The position numbers were made by a program, and so were the translations under genes. From Hyperoplus lanceolatus (Eukaryota; Chordata; Actinopteri; Uranoscopiformes; Ammodytidae): a stretch of DNA of 64,000 nt. The stretch spans positions 6,901,001 through 6,965,000 of the forward strand of contig CM049404.1 in the NCBI GenBank assembly GCA_026929865.2, read 5' to 3'. The notes below the pieces were generated by a model that saw only the letters and a list, made by a program, of their open reading frames with translations, was not told the DNA's origin and searched no databases. Below are positions 34,478 through 46,275 of the stretch, piece by piece (position 1 is the first letter of the stretch; each line of letters starts with the position of its first letter).

Positions 34478-36650
34478 TAAGAGGCACCTATTTGCAGACA
34501 CATGGGGAAACGGAGCTCCACCGGAAATACAAAATTTCTTCTTCGTTTTTTTTTACTGGCGGCGATCACCCAAATCAGTTTTATTTGTATAGCCCAAAAT
34601 CACAAATACATTTGTCTCAGTGGGCTTTACATTTCATACAATATGATAAATGATACAATATGACACCCTGCCCTTACACCCTTAGCTCGGCTGAGAAAAA
34701 CTCCCAGTAAAAACCCTTTACCGGGAATAAAAAAAAAATTGAAGAAATCTCAGGGAGAGTCGACAGAGTAAGGGATCCCTCTCCCAGGACGGACATGCTG
34801 CAATAGATGTCATAAGTAGAGAAAATCACGAAGGAATTTGATCATTGACCAGGTGATTACATGGTAATACTAAGTAAAGTGAGAATAGTGTGGATGCAGG
34901 AAGACTTCAGATGCTGCCAGAGGATCCACACCGTCTCGTCTCCACCAGGGAAAACTAAGGTTTCCATCGCCGGGATTACATCCCACGTCTCCAGGTGGCG
35001 TCCTTAACCACTGCAACATCTTTCGCGTTGATGGTCCATTCTCAGATGTTACCGGAGGGGGGACCAGATCCACATCGTCTCGTCACGACCAGGGAAAACT
35101 GGAAGAGGACAGACAGGCAACCAGTGAGCAAAGCAAGAATGAATTTAAAGATTGAACAAGCAAGCGAGTAGAAAGAGTACTATCCTGATGGGTGGTGAAT
35201 CAGTGCTGATGTGAGGCAATAGCAGGCGGGGAGCATCCGTTCCTAGGACAGCTGATTCCGCACAGCACTCGGATTCAGTCGAGTAGCATGGAGAGTGCTT
35301 GGTAGACAGAGGGAGAGAACCCCCGGGGCAACGCTCAGCCAATCATGGAAGATAGACAGAGGAGAACAAATGTCAGAGAAATGGTATCAGTTATGCAATT
35401 AGCGTTGGCAGGACAATTTTCAGTGGGAGGACAACCGGTACTCAGGCCCAGACAAACAGAGACCGAGGCAGCTCCTCAGGCTGTTAATATTAACGCTATA
35501 ACAATGGTAAACAATATGAACACAATTAACATTAAATTACATTGATTTACACTCTACCGTTCCCCACCGACACACAATCGGCGCCAGCCCCCCAGACCCA
35601 GAGCCTGCCCCCCAGCACCCCGCCCCCAGAGTGCACGCCCCAGTGCGGCACTAGTCCCGAGGAGGACCGGGGCCATAGCTAGAGAATAGAGTATAGAATA
35701 GGGAAATAGCCAAATGCACCGCTGCCATGAGGAGCAACCACAGCCGAAACCCCCGGAGGGACGGCCCGTACAGCGTTTCTTCTTCTTTTTGTTTTACTGC
35801 CGGCGTTCACCTAGCGGTGAATAATAACAAGACACAGTTTCCACCGGTTATGGTGCTAGTAGACAGTAAAATAAGTCAGTTTGTTAAGTGTCCCAAGTGG
35901 CCAGGACGGTAGTAAAAAGTAGATTTTGAGGTAGAAGATGAATGACGCAACGAAGCTTTGGGTACATCTTCCGAAATCCGTCTGTTTAATTCACAATTAT
36001 CACAAGTAGGTCAATCACATACAAATATCAACTCTTATAAATGAAACACAAAAAGTGCCACCATATTAAAATAAACAACACATTTTAAAAAATGGGGAAT
36101 GACAGTTTCCTTTGTAGATCCTGATTGATTTATTATCAGACCCATTGTCCTCTAGTGATCACAGTTTTAATTATTATATAATTTCTATATTCATATTAGG
36201 CTTTTTAACGAGGCTCGTCTGTGACTTTGTGATCATGCAAGTGAACAGTAACAATCGCGTGCAGCCGCAGAATGAGATACATACAATACAATAGGTTTAT
36301 TAATCCGAACACAGTTAGCATTAGCCTGCACTGCTGCAACAAGGCTCCAACTGACACTACGTATAGGCTATTTACAGCTTCGTTTAAGAGGAAAAGACAA
36401 GCATTCGTTCATCTTCTACCTCAGCATCATCCATTTGGGACCCTTAACAAACAGACTCATTTTACTGTCTACTGGCACCATAATCGGTGGAAACTGTGTC
36501 TTGTTATTATTCAGTGCTAGGTGAACGCCGGCAGTAAAACAAAAAGAAGAAGAAACGCTGGGTGATCGCCGCCAGTAAAACGAAGAAGAAATTTCGTATT
36601 TCCGGTGGAGCTCCGTTTCTCCATGGGTCTGCAAATAGGTACTCTTGTTT
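34478..36650. mobile_element. Long-inverted-repeat element, left arm split by an insertion
   Basis: The left arm, AAGAGGCACCTATTTGCAGAC...GGCGGCGATCACCCA (34478-34574), continues after an insertion at GCGTTTCTTCTTCTTTTTGT (about 35775) to about 35940. The right arm (about 36395-36650) is the reverse complement of both pieces joined, ending GTCTGCAAATAGGTACTCTT. The arms are about 250 bases, with a roughly 450-base interior and no coding frame. The right arm is intact and shows the pre-insertion sequence of the left arm. Superfamily not assigned. Confidence 0.8.
34575..35770 (+). mobile_element. Teleost interspersed repeat nested in the inverted-repeat element
   Basis: Starts TTTTATTTGTATAGCCCAAAATCACAAATA and carries AAAAACTCCCAGTAAAAACCC, AGGGATCCCTCTCCCAGGAC and GGACATGCTGCAATAGATGT, a string order I know from an abundant teleost retroelement-like repeat. 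It continues through two CATCGTCTCGT/CCAGGGAAAACT repeats to about 35770. No protein-coding domain. The small frame at 35345-35545 lies inside and is not considered a gene. Confidence 0.75.
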
Positions 36651-36693
36651 TTCTTTGACTCACTTGTTAGACAGGCCGTTTTCAAAGTCTTAT

Positions 36694-37013
36694 TAAACCT
36701 ATTTACAGCCTGGTCCACAAAACCCTTTTAGTCTGTATGTTTAGGTCATATCTCCATGACAACACTGAGGGGGGTGAATTTTTTTGGACCACGCTAGTTT
36801 TTATTCTTTTGGTGGTTAAAATGTATTGGCACGATCTCTTGAGTGACAGCTCTCCGCCCTTTGTCCCTCACTTTGCCTCGGAGGTATACGTCAGCTAGCT
36901 CCCTCCCGCCGACGTGAGGCGGAGCAAAAATCTCACAAAATAGCAACACGCACAAACCAGGATTATTGGATGCCGTGTGAATAACTGAGGTCATCCCGGA
37001 TGCTTCATCCATA
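36694..37013 (+). repeat. Interspersed repeat F, copy 1
   Basis: Shares with 61264-61645, in the same orientation: AACCTATTTA, TCTCCATGACAACACTGAG, CTAGTTTTTATTCT, TCTCTTGAG-GACAG, CGCCTCGGAGG, ATACGTCAGCTA, GACACGCA/CAACACGCA, ATTGGATGC and AATAACTGAGGTCA. About 70-80% similar by eye. No coding frame; family not named. Confidence 0.75.
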
Positions 37014-39345
37014 TTATTTACTATCTATGGTCCAGCCCCAGTCAGATGGGTCTGGCACCTCTGGATTGAGGACCAATGCCTGGTTCCAACAGTTGGCCTG
37101 ATAGCAAGTGTGTTTAATGTGCTGCTTGAATGCTGCCTGTGTTGGAGGAATGTTCTCTAGATTTCTAGACTTCTGTGTTAAGAGCTTTTTCCTAGCGTCA
37201 TTCACTTCCATGCACTCACTAGTTCAGTCGTACATCAGCACTACATATTGTTCTAGGTGTTTCATTGATTTTCGGCTAATCACTTTGCATACATAGTAAT
37301 TCAGTGAAAGCATCATTCACCTCGGGGAAAGATTTCCAACTTTCCAAGGCTGTTTTCTTCCCTCTATCTGCAGAAGCAGATACAGTGTCAAATCAGGTGT
37401 AAGTGTGGAATACTGGAAGAGTCAGACACTGAGTTGGATTCATTGTTTTGACAATTTCAGGAAGCAAATGCTTGACCCGACACCGAAAGCCACCCACTGC
37501 TCATCGGGAGCTATCTTTCAGAATAAAGTCACAGCCAGTACCAAAACGTCAGTATCAACTGTACGTATGGTCACCTTCTTACACCCCCTTTGAACAGCAT
37601 CTGCCACATGCAGAAGTAGGCGGGTGTCCGCCTCCTCTTGTGAACTTGGGGCTAGGTAGGCGGAGTCTGACTCAGCAGGAGAGCAAAGGACTCCACTTCT
37701 GTCTTCTAGCCAGTCTCTCAGCAACTTCAACATGGACATTTCAATATATAGACCATCAATCAAACATTATCACAAAATGATCCTCTGTGCGAGTGGTTGG
37801 CCAAGTCTACTGAATTCTCTTAGCAAGCGGAACAGAGGTTGGTCAGCAGCAAGGACAGGAATCTGGACCTTGTACAATAGGGACATTGAAGTATTTTGTC
37901 TTGAAGGCAGCTGATTGTGAGATTGCTAAGGCTAGTTGTGTGGTGGATGTATGGACCAGCTGAGTCTGATTCTCGATGTTTACCCCAGCAAGTATCATGT
38001 TGACTAGAGCCACAGCCTCTTGCTGGCAGTTAGCCTGGAATGCCCTGTCAAAGCAGAAGCTTGAGTCAAAGATCTCTGTGCATTGTGTGCTGCCCAGAGT
38101 CAGACACTGAGTTGGATTCATTGTTTTGACAATTTCAGGAAGCAAATGCTTGACCCGACACCGAAAGCCACCCACTGCTCATCGGGAGCTATCTTTCAGA
38201 ATAAAGTCACAGCCAGTACCAAAACGTCAGTATCAACTGTACGTATGGTCACCTTCTTACACCCCCTTTGAACAGCATCTGCCACATGCAGAAGTAGGCG
38301 GGTGTCCGCCTCCTCTTGTGAACTTGGGGCTAGGTAGGCGGAGTCTGACTCAGCAGGAGAGCAAAGGACTCCACTTCTGTCTTCTAGCCAGTCTCTCAGC
38401 AACTTCAACATGGACATTTCAATATATAGACCATCAATCAAACCTTATCACAAAATGATCCTCTGTGCGAGTGGTTGGCCAAGTCTACTGAATTCTCTTA
38501 GCAAGCGGAACAGAGGTTGGTCAGCAGCAAGGACAGGAATCTGGACCTTGTACAATAGGGACATTGAAGTATTTTGTCTTGAAGGCAGCTGATTGTGAGA
38601 TTGCTAAGGCTAGTTGTGTGGTGGATGTATGGACCAGCTGAGTCTGATTCTCGATGTTTACCCCAGCAAGTATCATGTTGACTAGAGCCACAGCCTCTTG
38701 CTGGCAGTTAGCCTGGAATGCCCTGTCAAAGCAGAAGCTTGAGTCAAAGATCTCTGTGCATTGTGTGCTGCCCGCATTAGGTGCATAGCATCACTGTTGA
38801 TTAGAGGCCATCATGAGTGCTGGTCCGATGTCTTTCTCAAAACTAAGCAGTAGGTATCTTCCATGTGAATGTGCCCTCAGATCAGGAAGTGCAGAAAGCA
38901 GTCGGTTTTTCAGTCTGGTTGTGTGAATCTGTGCTACTAAAGTGAGACCGAGCTGCTTCAGCATGGCCGTGTAAACCTCAGTAATGTCTATCATTTTAAA
39001 CACAGGAGCACTTTCCTCATCACTACTCATATCTTCCAATAATGCCACTAACTCAGCTAAGGATGTGCCGTGCAGGCAGAAATCCTCTTCATCATTGGTT
39101 TTGGTTGCTGCCTGTCTAGCTCTGCAAGCGTGGTCAACAGGACAGTGTTCAAGGGCACACTTAAGCACATCTGTGGCAATGTTGTAAGATGATGCATTAT
39201 TTAAATCTGGAGAACCAGCAGGCTCATTACAGAAGAAACAAGAAGGATATATGGACTGTGGTTGGCTGTGAGCAGATTCTGTATGCACAATCAAGGTACT
39301 TTCTTGTTGTGTAGTTAATTCTAGTCGAATTCGCTCTTCAGACAC
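37014..39345 (-). pseudogene. Pseudogene of an uncharacterised metazoan protein family
   Basis: Read on the minus strand: an N-terminal frame (39345-38791, 184 codons) with a Cys-containing segment (YPSCFFCNEPAG), ending ALMMASNQQ at TGA. The same frame continues past that stop into STQCTEIFDSSFCFDRAFQA and VNMILAGVNIENQTQLVHTS, then after frameshifts QPLFRLLREFSRL, GLYIEMSMLKLLRDWLE, SQEEADTRLLLHVADAV, KVTIRTVDTDVLVLAV, and finally ARKKLLTQKSR, IPPTQAAFKQH and DPSDWGW. I recognise this string of motifs from large uncharacterised proteins common in fish and invertebrate genomes, often multicopy and probably transposon-related. Stops, frameshifts and the internal 678-bp duplication show it is dead. 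Biochemical role unknown. Confidence 0.75.
37418..38773. repeat. 678-bp near-identical tandem duplication
   Basis: 37418-38095 and 38096-38773 are direct tandem copies, both beginning AGAGTCAGACACTGAGTTGG and ending GTGTGCTGCCC. By eye they differ at only one base (ATCAAACATTATC against ATCAAACCTTATC). The unit equals 226 codons and lies wholly inside the pseudogene. The near identity implies a recent event, or an assembly artefact. Confidence 0.95.
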
Positions 39346-39878
39346 CTTTGTATTTAGTTTTAGCCGACATTTCTTGTGTCACTTAGGCCTGTGTGCCTTG
39401 AGAGTTAATTATATGCTATCGCCGTCTATTAATATATTCAGATTGGGGTCCATCGGCATGTGCTGAAGGGTGTGGAACCGGAGAAGGTTGTCTGCCTGGG
39501 ATGCATAGCCCCAATTATTGGGCTATCTTGTCTTATTGTACTGTCCCTTTACCTGAATTCTAAATATCCCCATATGGTAGACGTTGCTTTTATTTCGCCA
39601 CCAGTTCGGCATCTGCCAGCACTACACTCTAGACTTGTATGTCATATCATATTTCTAATGGCTTTTAGAGCAGAGGTATTTCCCATACCTTTTAACAGTG
39701 CTAGGTATTTGCTTTTCACACAGAAACAGGATTGCATCCAAGATGCAAACAGAGGAAGCCGGTTGTACGTGACATACTGTTATGATAGTTCATGACAAGT
39801 TATTTCTGGATCAGCTGGCTGTTCCAACAACAGAGAGAAACAGATGAGGGAACCCTCTCTCAGAATTGACAAACATGT
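39346..39878. other. Intergenic with a short + open frame
   Basis: An open frame at 39460-39795 (111 codons; hydrophobic start CLGCIAPIIGLSCLIVLSLY) has one membrane-like stretch but no recognised homology. I regard it as chance. Sequence after about 39790 looks like a diverged retroelement tail. Confidence 0.3.
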
Positions 39879-40830
39879 AATAGGGCAGAACGGGGTAATT
39901 TGTCACGCGGGTTGGTTGTCACAATCGTTATATCTCGGAACCAGAAGGCGCTGTCTTTAAAATTTTGGTATGTAAATATCCAGAATTAGGATCAGAGGTC
40001 ACCTACATAGTCTTCCTTGAAGTTAGACAGCTGAATTTGAGGTGAGACGACTGTTTGTGTTTTTCATGTCAAATTGAAAATAATTAGATCCTCAGCATTT
40101 TTCTTCTAGGCTTTTACACAATGGGTTTATAACAAAACACTTGTTATCCATACAAAGTGTGAAGGGTAAACTATAGTTTAGATTGTGGTTAGCAAGCTAA
40201 TTAGTTGTCAGATGGTTGTTGGCCTTGATGTTAGCAAGAAATTCAAGTTGGGGTTGGTCGTCAAATTTTTTGGGGGGTTGGTTGTCACATGTTATCTCAA
40301 GGCTGCAGCCAGGAAAGGAACCCAATAACGAAATAAATTGTCAAGCTGTATCCTCACTGACACCCCAGAGAAGGAAAGAATAGAGCAGGAAAAGGCAGCT
40401 AGCATGCAAAAGAAAAAAGGGCAACAAAATCAAAACAACCCAGTGCATCCCAAACTAGACCAGCTGCCAAGTCTACAGTAAGTTATGTAGGCCTATTTGT
40501 CAACTTGACAATGCAATTAAACTTTCCAATTTAGTTCTACTTGCTTGCCTTCTTTTTAAGATTATTCCCATTAAGATAACATTGTGACAAACAACCCCAT
40601 AGTGTTTGACAACCGACCCCGTGATGGGGTTGGTTGTCACAATGTGTAAGGGTGTCTTTGATGATTAATTTCTTCTTTATTACAATAAGATAGAAAAAGT
40701 GAGGGGTACACATTTCAAGCCAACACCTTAAGCTTCAATTTAATGTAGGAATGACTATTGAAAGATGTTTAGGTGATAAGCAATTCTCACTAGAGTAAAA
40801 AGTGTGCCTACTTACCCCGTTCTCCCCTAG
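39879..40830. mobile_element. GGGG-ended MITE (copy C)
   Basis: A 0.95-kb element with ends AATAGGGCAGAACGGGGTAA and TTACCCCGTTCTCCCCTAG. Its private motif GGGGTTGGTTGTCAC occurs at about 39909, 40250 (GGTCGTCA variant), 40274, reversed at 40584 and 40608, and forward at 40626. The 40608/40626 pair is an internal palindrome. No coding frame. Confidence 0.8.
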
Positions 40831-41199
40831 GTGTCTGCACATAAAAGACCAACAAACAAATCACAAAAAAACATAATTTGATTGCAATATTATTACATGC
40901 AGATAATTAAACATGTGAATAATTTGGATACAGGAGATGCTTCCAGTGGTAGGACCTGAGCCACACCATCTCCTGGAAATGCTTGGAAGACAAAGAGTTA
41001 AGCATGGACCAAGATAGACACAGCTTTTGAGGAAGGTTAAAGAACTGCATTGATATTAGCAGTTACATATTTGCCAAATGTTTGCGTCTGCAGGACACAT
41101 ACACCGGTCAGACTTTGATACTCATGGACCCATTCCTCTGTGAGGTTAAACAAGTGCAAGCACCAATGTGTCAATGAATGTGTACTCATTTAAGGTTAG

Positions 41200-41560
41200 G
41201 CCAAATAGATACGTTTTAATTATAGGTTTAGATTTAAATATCAGGGGCATGAGGTGCAATCAGACTAGACAGGTATTACGTTCTGAAGCCATTTAAAGCT
41301 TTATAGGACCTCTAAAGTTGTAAATGGATAGGGAACCAATGAAGGGAGGCCTCAATTGGGTGTTATGTGGTCAAATTTTCTTGTTTTAGTTAGTCACCTA
41401 GCTGCACCATTTTGGACCTTTCGTAAGCTCATAATACTTTCCCTAGGTAGCCCAGACAACAAGATGTTACAATAATCGAGCCTAGAGGAAACAAATGTAT
41501 GCATCTGGATTCAGCATCAGGAATGGAAAAAAAATTACTTAATGTTAGCTATATTTCTAA
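41200..41560 (+). mobile_element. LINE 3'-region fragment
   Basis: Blocks such as GGTTTAGATTTAAATATCAG, GGGAACCAATGAAGGGAGGC, GTTATGTGGTCAAATTTTCT, GCACCATTTTGGACC, CCCAGACAACAAGATGTTACAATAATCGAGCC are the diverged form of a 3' region very common in fish LINEs. No coding sequence remains. Confidence 0.6.
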
Positions 41561-42883
41561 AGTGGAAAAAGAAGTGGGCAGTGGAAATTAATTCCATAAC
41601 TGCGTATAATTTGGCCAATGGATGAGATACAGTAGATAACCAGAAGAGCAGTGGGACGAGAGGTACTATTTCACTTCCCATAATACATATTTAGCACTAT
41701 TGTATGAGACACCCTGTGTTGTTTCAGATAGGTAAGACTTCAGCCATGCATGAGCCAAGCCAGATCCACCTTAGTTGCCATATAGTCAGCTGGAATTTGC
41801 ATTAGATGAGAAAATGTGGCTTCACATCCGTGTAGACTAGGCACAGGACAGTAATCATGACAGTACTTTTGATTGTCATTATTATCCGACTGTCACAACA
41901 CAGTTAGTACAGCCTACGCTTTGTATCTGATGGTGCCTGGAGGCAAGGCTTGTTTTTATCATTGCCAGCAAAAAGCAGGTTTAGGCAAAGCGTTCAGCAT
42001 AACTCCCTACGAGTCAGAAATGACTCCCAATGAGGAAAAAAAGGAAAGTGGTAACAGGTAGAATTCATTCTTGTCAGAGCCTGCAGAAGGCCTTGGTGCT
42101 GTAAGGAATGGTAGCAAAATTTAAACTGATCAAAGACTGATAGAAAAAGTCATCAATGAAAATTTAAGTGGATCAACTAATAGCAGTTAAAAAGTAGAGA
42201 ACGTATTTCCATCACTAGCCAACTCAAACTTAATGGTATTTTGGTTTGCTTGTTTCGAAGTGGAAAAAAATATGTTTGCAGAATAGTTTGAGATGGCAGT
42301 GTGGGTGCAGGCTTTTGGGTGTGAAAGGGCGTTGAGGCGTAAATTAGACATGAGAGATCATTCTAAACCACCATGTTGTTGTAAAGTACGGCGACTCAAA
42401 CAGGTTGGTGTGGAGACAAATGCTGCAAGAGGCAACTGCACTTGAAGTTCAAAGCAACTCTGCCGCAGCCATAACAGTAAAAAAATCTCAGATATCCATT
42501 TGGATGAATACAGGTACCTTAGTTTGATATCTTACAAATGAGTCACAACTTTCAACTTACGCAACTAGATTTTTAACATATCGAAGGGTGTGTTTAATTA
42601 AACTGTGCCTTGTCTGTGACACACTTTAAATCTCAGCTCTTTAAAGGAAAACCATGGGGCCTTACGACTAACACACCCAGCTTTTTACAGCAGCCAAGAA
42701 ATGAATGGCTGATGGGTTTTGTTGACTATAAGGAATTAGTTGTGTTTAGTTCCCATGAGAACAATTGAAAGATGAGGCAGTGGAGCTCTGCATCCAATAA
42801 AAAAGAAGCTAAACCGTTTAACAACCTTCGCTATTTTAGTTGATTCGTCCTCGCCTGTTGTTAAACCCATCACAGCACAAATT
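41561..42883. other. Intergenic, nothing recognised
   Basis: About 1.3 kb without a supported gene or paired inverted repeats. Confidence 0.4.
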
Positions 42884-43955
42884 ACACATAACTTTATTCT
42901 AAACAATGCACCATCTGATGCAACTATACCATACAAAAAAAGTGTATCTTGGGCAGAGCCGGCCCGAGGCATAAGCGAACCAAGCGGTTGCTTAGGGCCC
43001 CCGACCGCCAAGGGGGCCCCCTCCAAAAAATGTTTGTTTGATATTAACATCATATTATGCTAATGTATGTTATCATACAAAAAAAGGAATACAATGTTTT
43101 GGCCTAGATAATTAATAGCCTAAAAATGTAATCAGTTCATCTGGGAGGTAATCCGAAATTATCTAATCATGTCACGTTCACATCCATGCACAGTGTGTAT
43201 TGAGTTTATTTAAAAACATTTGGAAATGGGGCTGCCCTCAGTTGCCCATGCACTGTGTATAGTCTATAGCCTATTTCAGCCTCGTCTGTGGAAAAAAAGA
43301 TACAGTAGCTGGACAACAGAGTTCTTCTGCTTCGTTCCTCTCACTGCATTTAAATGAATTCATTATATTACAGAGAAATATGTCCCGTAAAAGAAAAAGA
43401 GCTCCAAGCCCAACTCAGAGGACCCTGTATACTATTTTATTTTATATTAATGTGTTTCTGGAAAATCCATGTGTCCTTCTTCAATAGCTTCTAATTCATC
43501 CGACCCAGTGTCTCCAAATCTCAGATTTAGCTTCTCAAAGTGCACCAGATCATGCATTTCAATTTAAAAAAGTAAAAAAAAATCTCCCCGACCCCCCTAG
43601 GAGGGACTGAATCTCGGCTGTCTAATATTTTCACACAGCTGCACAGTGGAGCCACTAGCGGAAAACACTGGGTGTGTGAATGACATTTAACAAAGGTCAA
43701 TAGTTTCAGCAGCGCTGACATTGGAGAGGGGCCCCCTAATCATATTTCGCTTAGGGCTCCATGAAGGCTTGGGCCGGCTCTGATCTTGGGTTCAAATACT
43801 AAGCTCAACATAAACCTAATAATTAGCATTTGTAGCATTGGCATTTTAGACATCGCCAACAGAAAAGGTTATGCTCATTCATTGTAAGTGACTCTAGTTT
43901 CCTGCATTACATTTGCACGCTAACTCTTGTTAAAAGCTGCTGGTCTTTTAGGAAT
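42884..43955. repeat. Paralogous segment, copy 1 (interrupted by the hAT MITE)
   Basis: 42884-42953 plus 43791-43955 align with 45497-45720: CACCATCTGATGCAACTAT..., ATCTTGGGTTC, TACTAAGCTCAACATAAACC, TAGCATTGGCATTTTAGACA, GTTAAAAGCTGCTG. By eye about 80% similar. The hAT MITE at 42954-43782 lies in this copy only. Confidence 0.85.
42954..43782 (+). mobile_element. hAT MITE/deleted hAT with perfect 8-bp target duplication
   Basis: An 829-bp element with inverted ends CAGAGCCGGCCC / GGGCCGGCTCTG, flanked exactly by ATCTTGGG on both sides (42946-42953 and 43783-43790), as expected for hAT. ATG at 43381 starts MSRKRKRAPSPTQRTL, the basic start of a transposase-like protein that soon degrades, so this is an internally deleted derivative. 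GGGGCCCC runs lie just inside both ends. Confidence 0.93.
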
Positions 43956-45496
43956 GTGTCAGAGGCGTAATGAGTGGAACATTTTATGATTGGAGGAGAA
44001 GGGTAGAGAGTGAATAATCATTTTGTCGTGATGTTACTTAGAGGTGTGGTTCTACCTTAAGGTGATTGGCATTCTTTTATGATAGAGCTGACAGTGTTTC
44101 TTGCCGCGGGGAACCAAGCCTTAACCGAGAGGTGGGGCGGAGAAAAAGCAAGAAAATGATCATAAATCAGTCCACCCCCTAACATTTAAAGGGCATAACG
44201 CATGGTAAAATGCCAAAGTGAAAAACTCAAAAAACATGTAGGCATATATCATACAGATATGTGAGAACAAAACTAACACTAGGATTAACAATGTGGCCTG
44301 TTCACGTACAATTACAGTGAAAGTTATACACAGTCACATGCACCAAAATGTGGGTAAGGATTCTTAAGTACGGCCAGTATTGATGATGTTTTAAACAGAC
44401 ATCGGGTCCTGCATATGGTTATGATGCTGTGCTCTTCTGAACCTACTGGGCTCCCAATCAGGGGACGCCATTGTCTAACCCTGACTTAAAGTACATTTGA
44501 GATGCCTTTAAATCCTATTCCCACCCACGTAAATGGCAGAAACATGGCAAATTTACCTTATAACCACATTGCAGGATTTTTTTTTCGTGACTGTTTATAT
44601 GTCCCCCATTTAAGACTATTAAAGTCTGCAACAGGGCTTGAGAAAGCAAAGATTAAACATTTTCAAGACAACATATTCTATGCACTTTTACTTAGATCTG
44701 GGGTAAATGATCTCCACCTAAGACACATGTTAACTGCAAGGTCACCTCTATCTGCTTAAGGTAAAGTTGATTACGACTAAGTCCTCAATTCAGAGGTGAG
44801 GTTAGTGGAAAAGCTTGTTCACCAAGATAATTCCCTCTGAGGTGTTTCAACCATGGGAAAAGATGAAATAATTAGTGTGAAGTATCTTGGGTGCAGACTG
44901 CAGGGTGGATTCCTAGGAGGTGTGGGGTTGGGTGAGGCGTTATGTAGAAAAGGTACTCTGTCCCCACCCTGGCTGAAAAACCACTTGAAGCAGTTTGAGC
45001 ATCTACAGCAAAACATTTTATTTATCTTTCCTAACTGAACTCAACCGTTTGCCAACATCAGCAAACAACAGGGATATAAAAAATAAATGTGTCACCAAGA
45101 AATATAATAAGATACCACTTCATTAGGGCTAGGTGGTAAATTGACCTTAAATTACAGCCAGACCAAAACTTTTGGATTTTTTGAGGTATTGCTGATATAC
45201 ATTTCTGGGATTAAAAAAATATTTCGGTGGATTGTTATTCTTTTAAATAATATAACACATGCAAGTACCAAAAATCACATGTATCCCTTTTCTTTATTCA
45301 TTTATCTTTTGTAACCAAGATTAACACTGCACCGGCTGTAAGAGTGAATTATTTCTTTTATACATATTATGTTTCTCACTCACTTTTTATATGTTTGTCT
45401 TGTTTAATCACAATATGTGTGCTGTTTTGCACACATGATATGAAAGAAGTCTATTAAAAAATTCAAGATTTTCAGCACAAATTCCATATAAAATTA
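43956..45496. other. Intergenic, nothing firm
   Basis: About 1.5 kb. Contains ATTAGGGCTAGGTGGTAAATTG at about 45124, resembling the start of a common fish 'GGGCTGGGCGATA' repeat, without a matching other end. No gene supported. Confidence 0.4.
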
Positions 45497-45720
45497 TTCA
45501 CAATGATGTATAATTCTCCATCTGATGCAACTATGCCATGCAAAAAAACAAACAAACTAATCTTGGGTTCTAATACTTAGCTCAACATGAACCTAATAAT
45601 AAGTGTCTGTAGCATAGGCATTTTAGACATCACCAACAGACAAGGGCTGCTCATTCAGTGAAACTGACTTTAGTTTCAGGCAGTCAACGTGCTAGCTACC
45701 TGTTGCTAAAAGCTGCTGAC
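45497..45720. repeat. Paralogous segment, copy 2 (empty site of the hAT MITE)
   Basis: Counterpart of 42884-43955 without the insertion. The target ATCTTGGG is present once, at 45560-45567, with flanks matching both sides of the filled site. Confidence 0.85.
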
Positions 45721-46079
45721 ATTAAGAAGGAATCCTTGCTGAAAATCTATGAGAATTTGCATTAATTTAGTTGATTTAAGTTTTAAGTTGCAATACAAAA
45801 TAGTTGTTCCAAAGTGGCCCCAAAATGACCACATTGCCAATCAAAGGATCTGTCAGGGATGCCTCCTGGTGCATCATCAATCACTTAAGAGTATCACAAT
45901 AAAGCCATTGAATTATTGCACACAATGTCAAGTTGCACACAATTCACATGTAGCATCATTGGTTTCCCCACAATTGGAATCGGAAAACAATGTTTATTTT
46001 CAGACTTCAAGTACAATATTTTATCAGCCCCATCCAACCACATTTATCCAAATTGGACTAAAATGGGGATAGGTTGATT

Positions 46080-46275
46080 GGATTCTATAAATTGACCATA
46101 GGTGTGAATGTGAGTGTGAATGGTTGTCTGTCCCTATATGTGGCCCTGCGATGGACTGGCGAACTGTCCAGGGTGTACCCTGCCCTCGCCCAATGCAGCT
46201 GGGATTGGCTCCAGCCCCCCCCGCGACCCCTAACGGGACAAGCGGTAGAAGATGGATGGATGGATGGATGGACTA
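46080..46275 (+). repeat. Teleost interspersed repeat ending in (GGAT)n
   Basis: GTGAATGGTTGTCTGTCCCT, TATGTGGCCCTGCGATGGAC, TGGCGAACTGTCCAGGGTGT, GCTGGGATTGGCTCCAGCCC and AAGCGGTAGAAGATGGATGG form a repeat abundant in spiny-rayed fishes. It ends with GGATGGATGGATGG at 46255-46272. Confidence 0.85.

Noticed and set aside
39460-39795. 111-codon frame with one hydrophobic segment
   Set aside because: No homology, no splice or promoter context; chance frame in a repeat-rich spacer.
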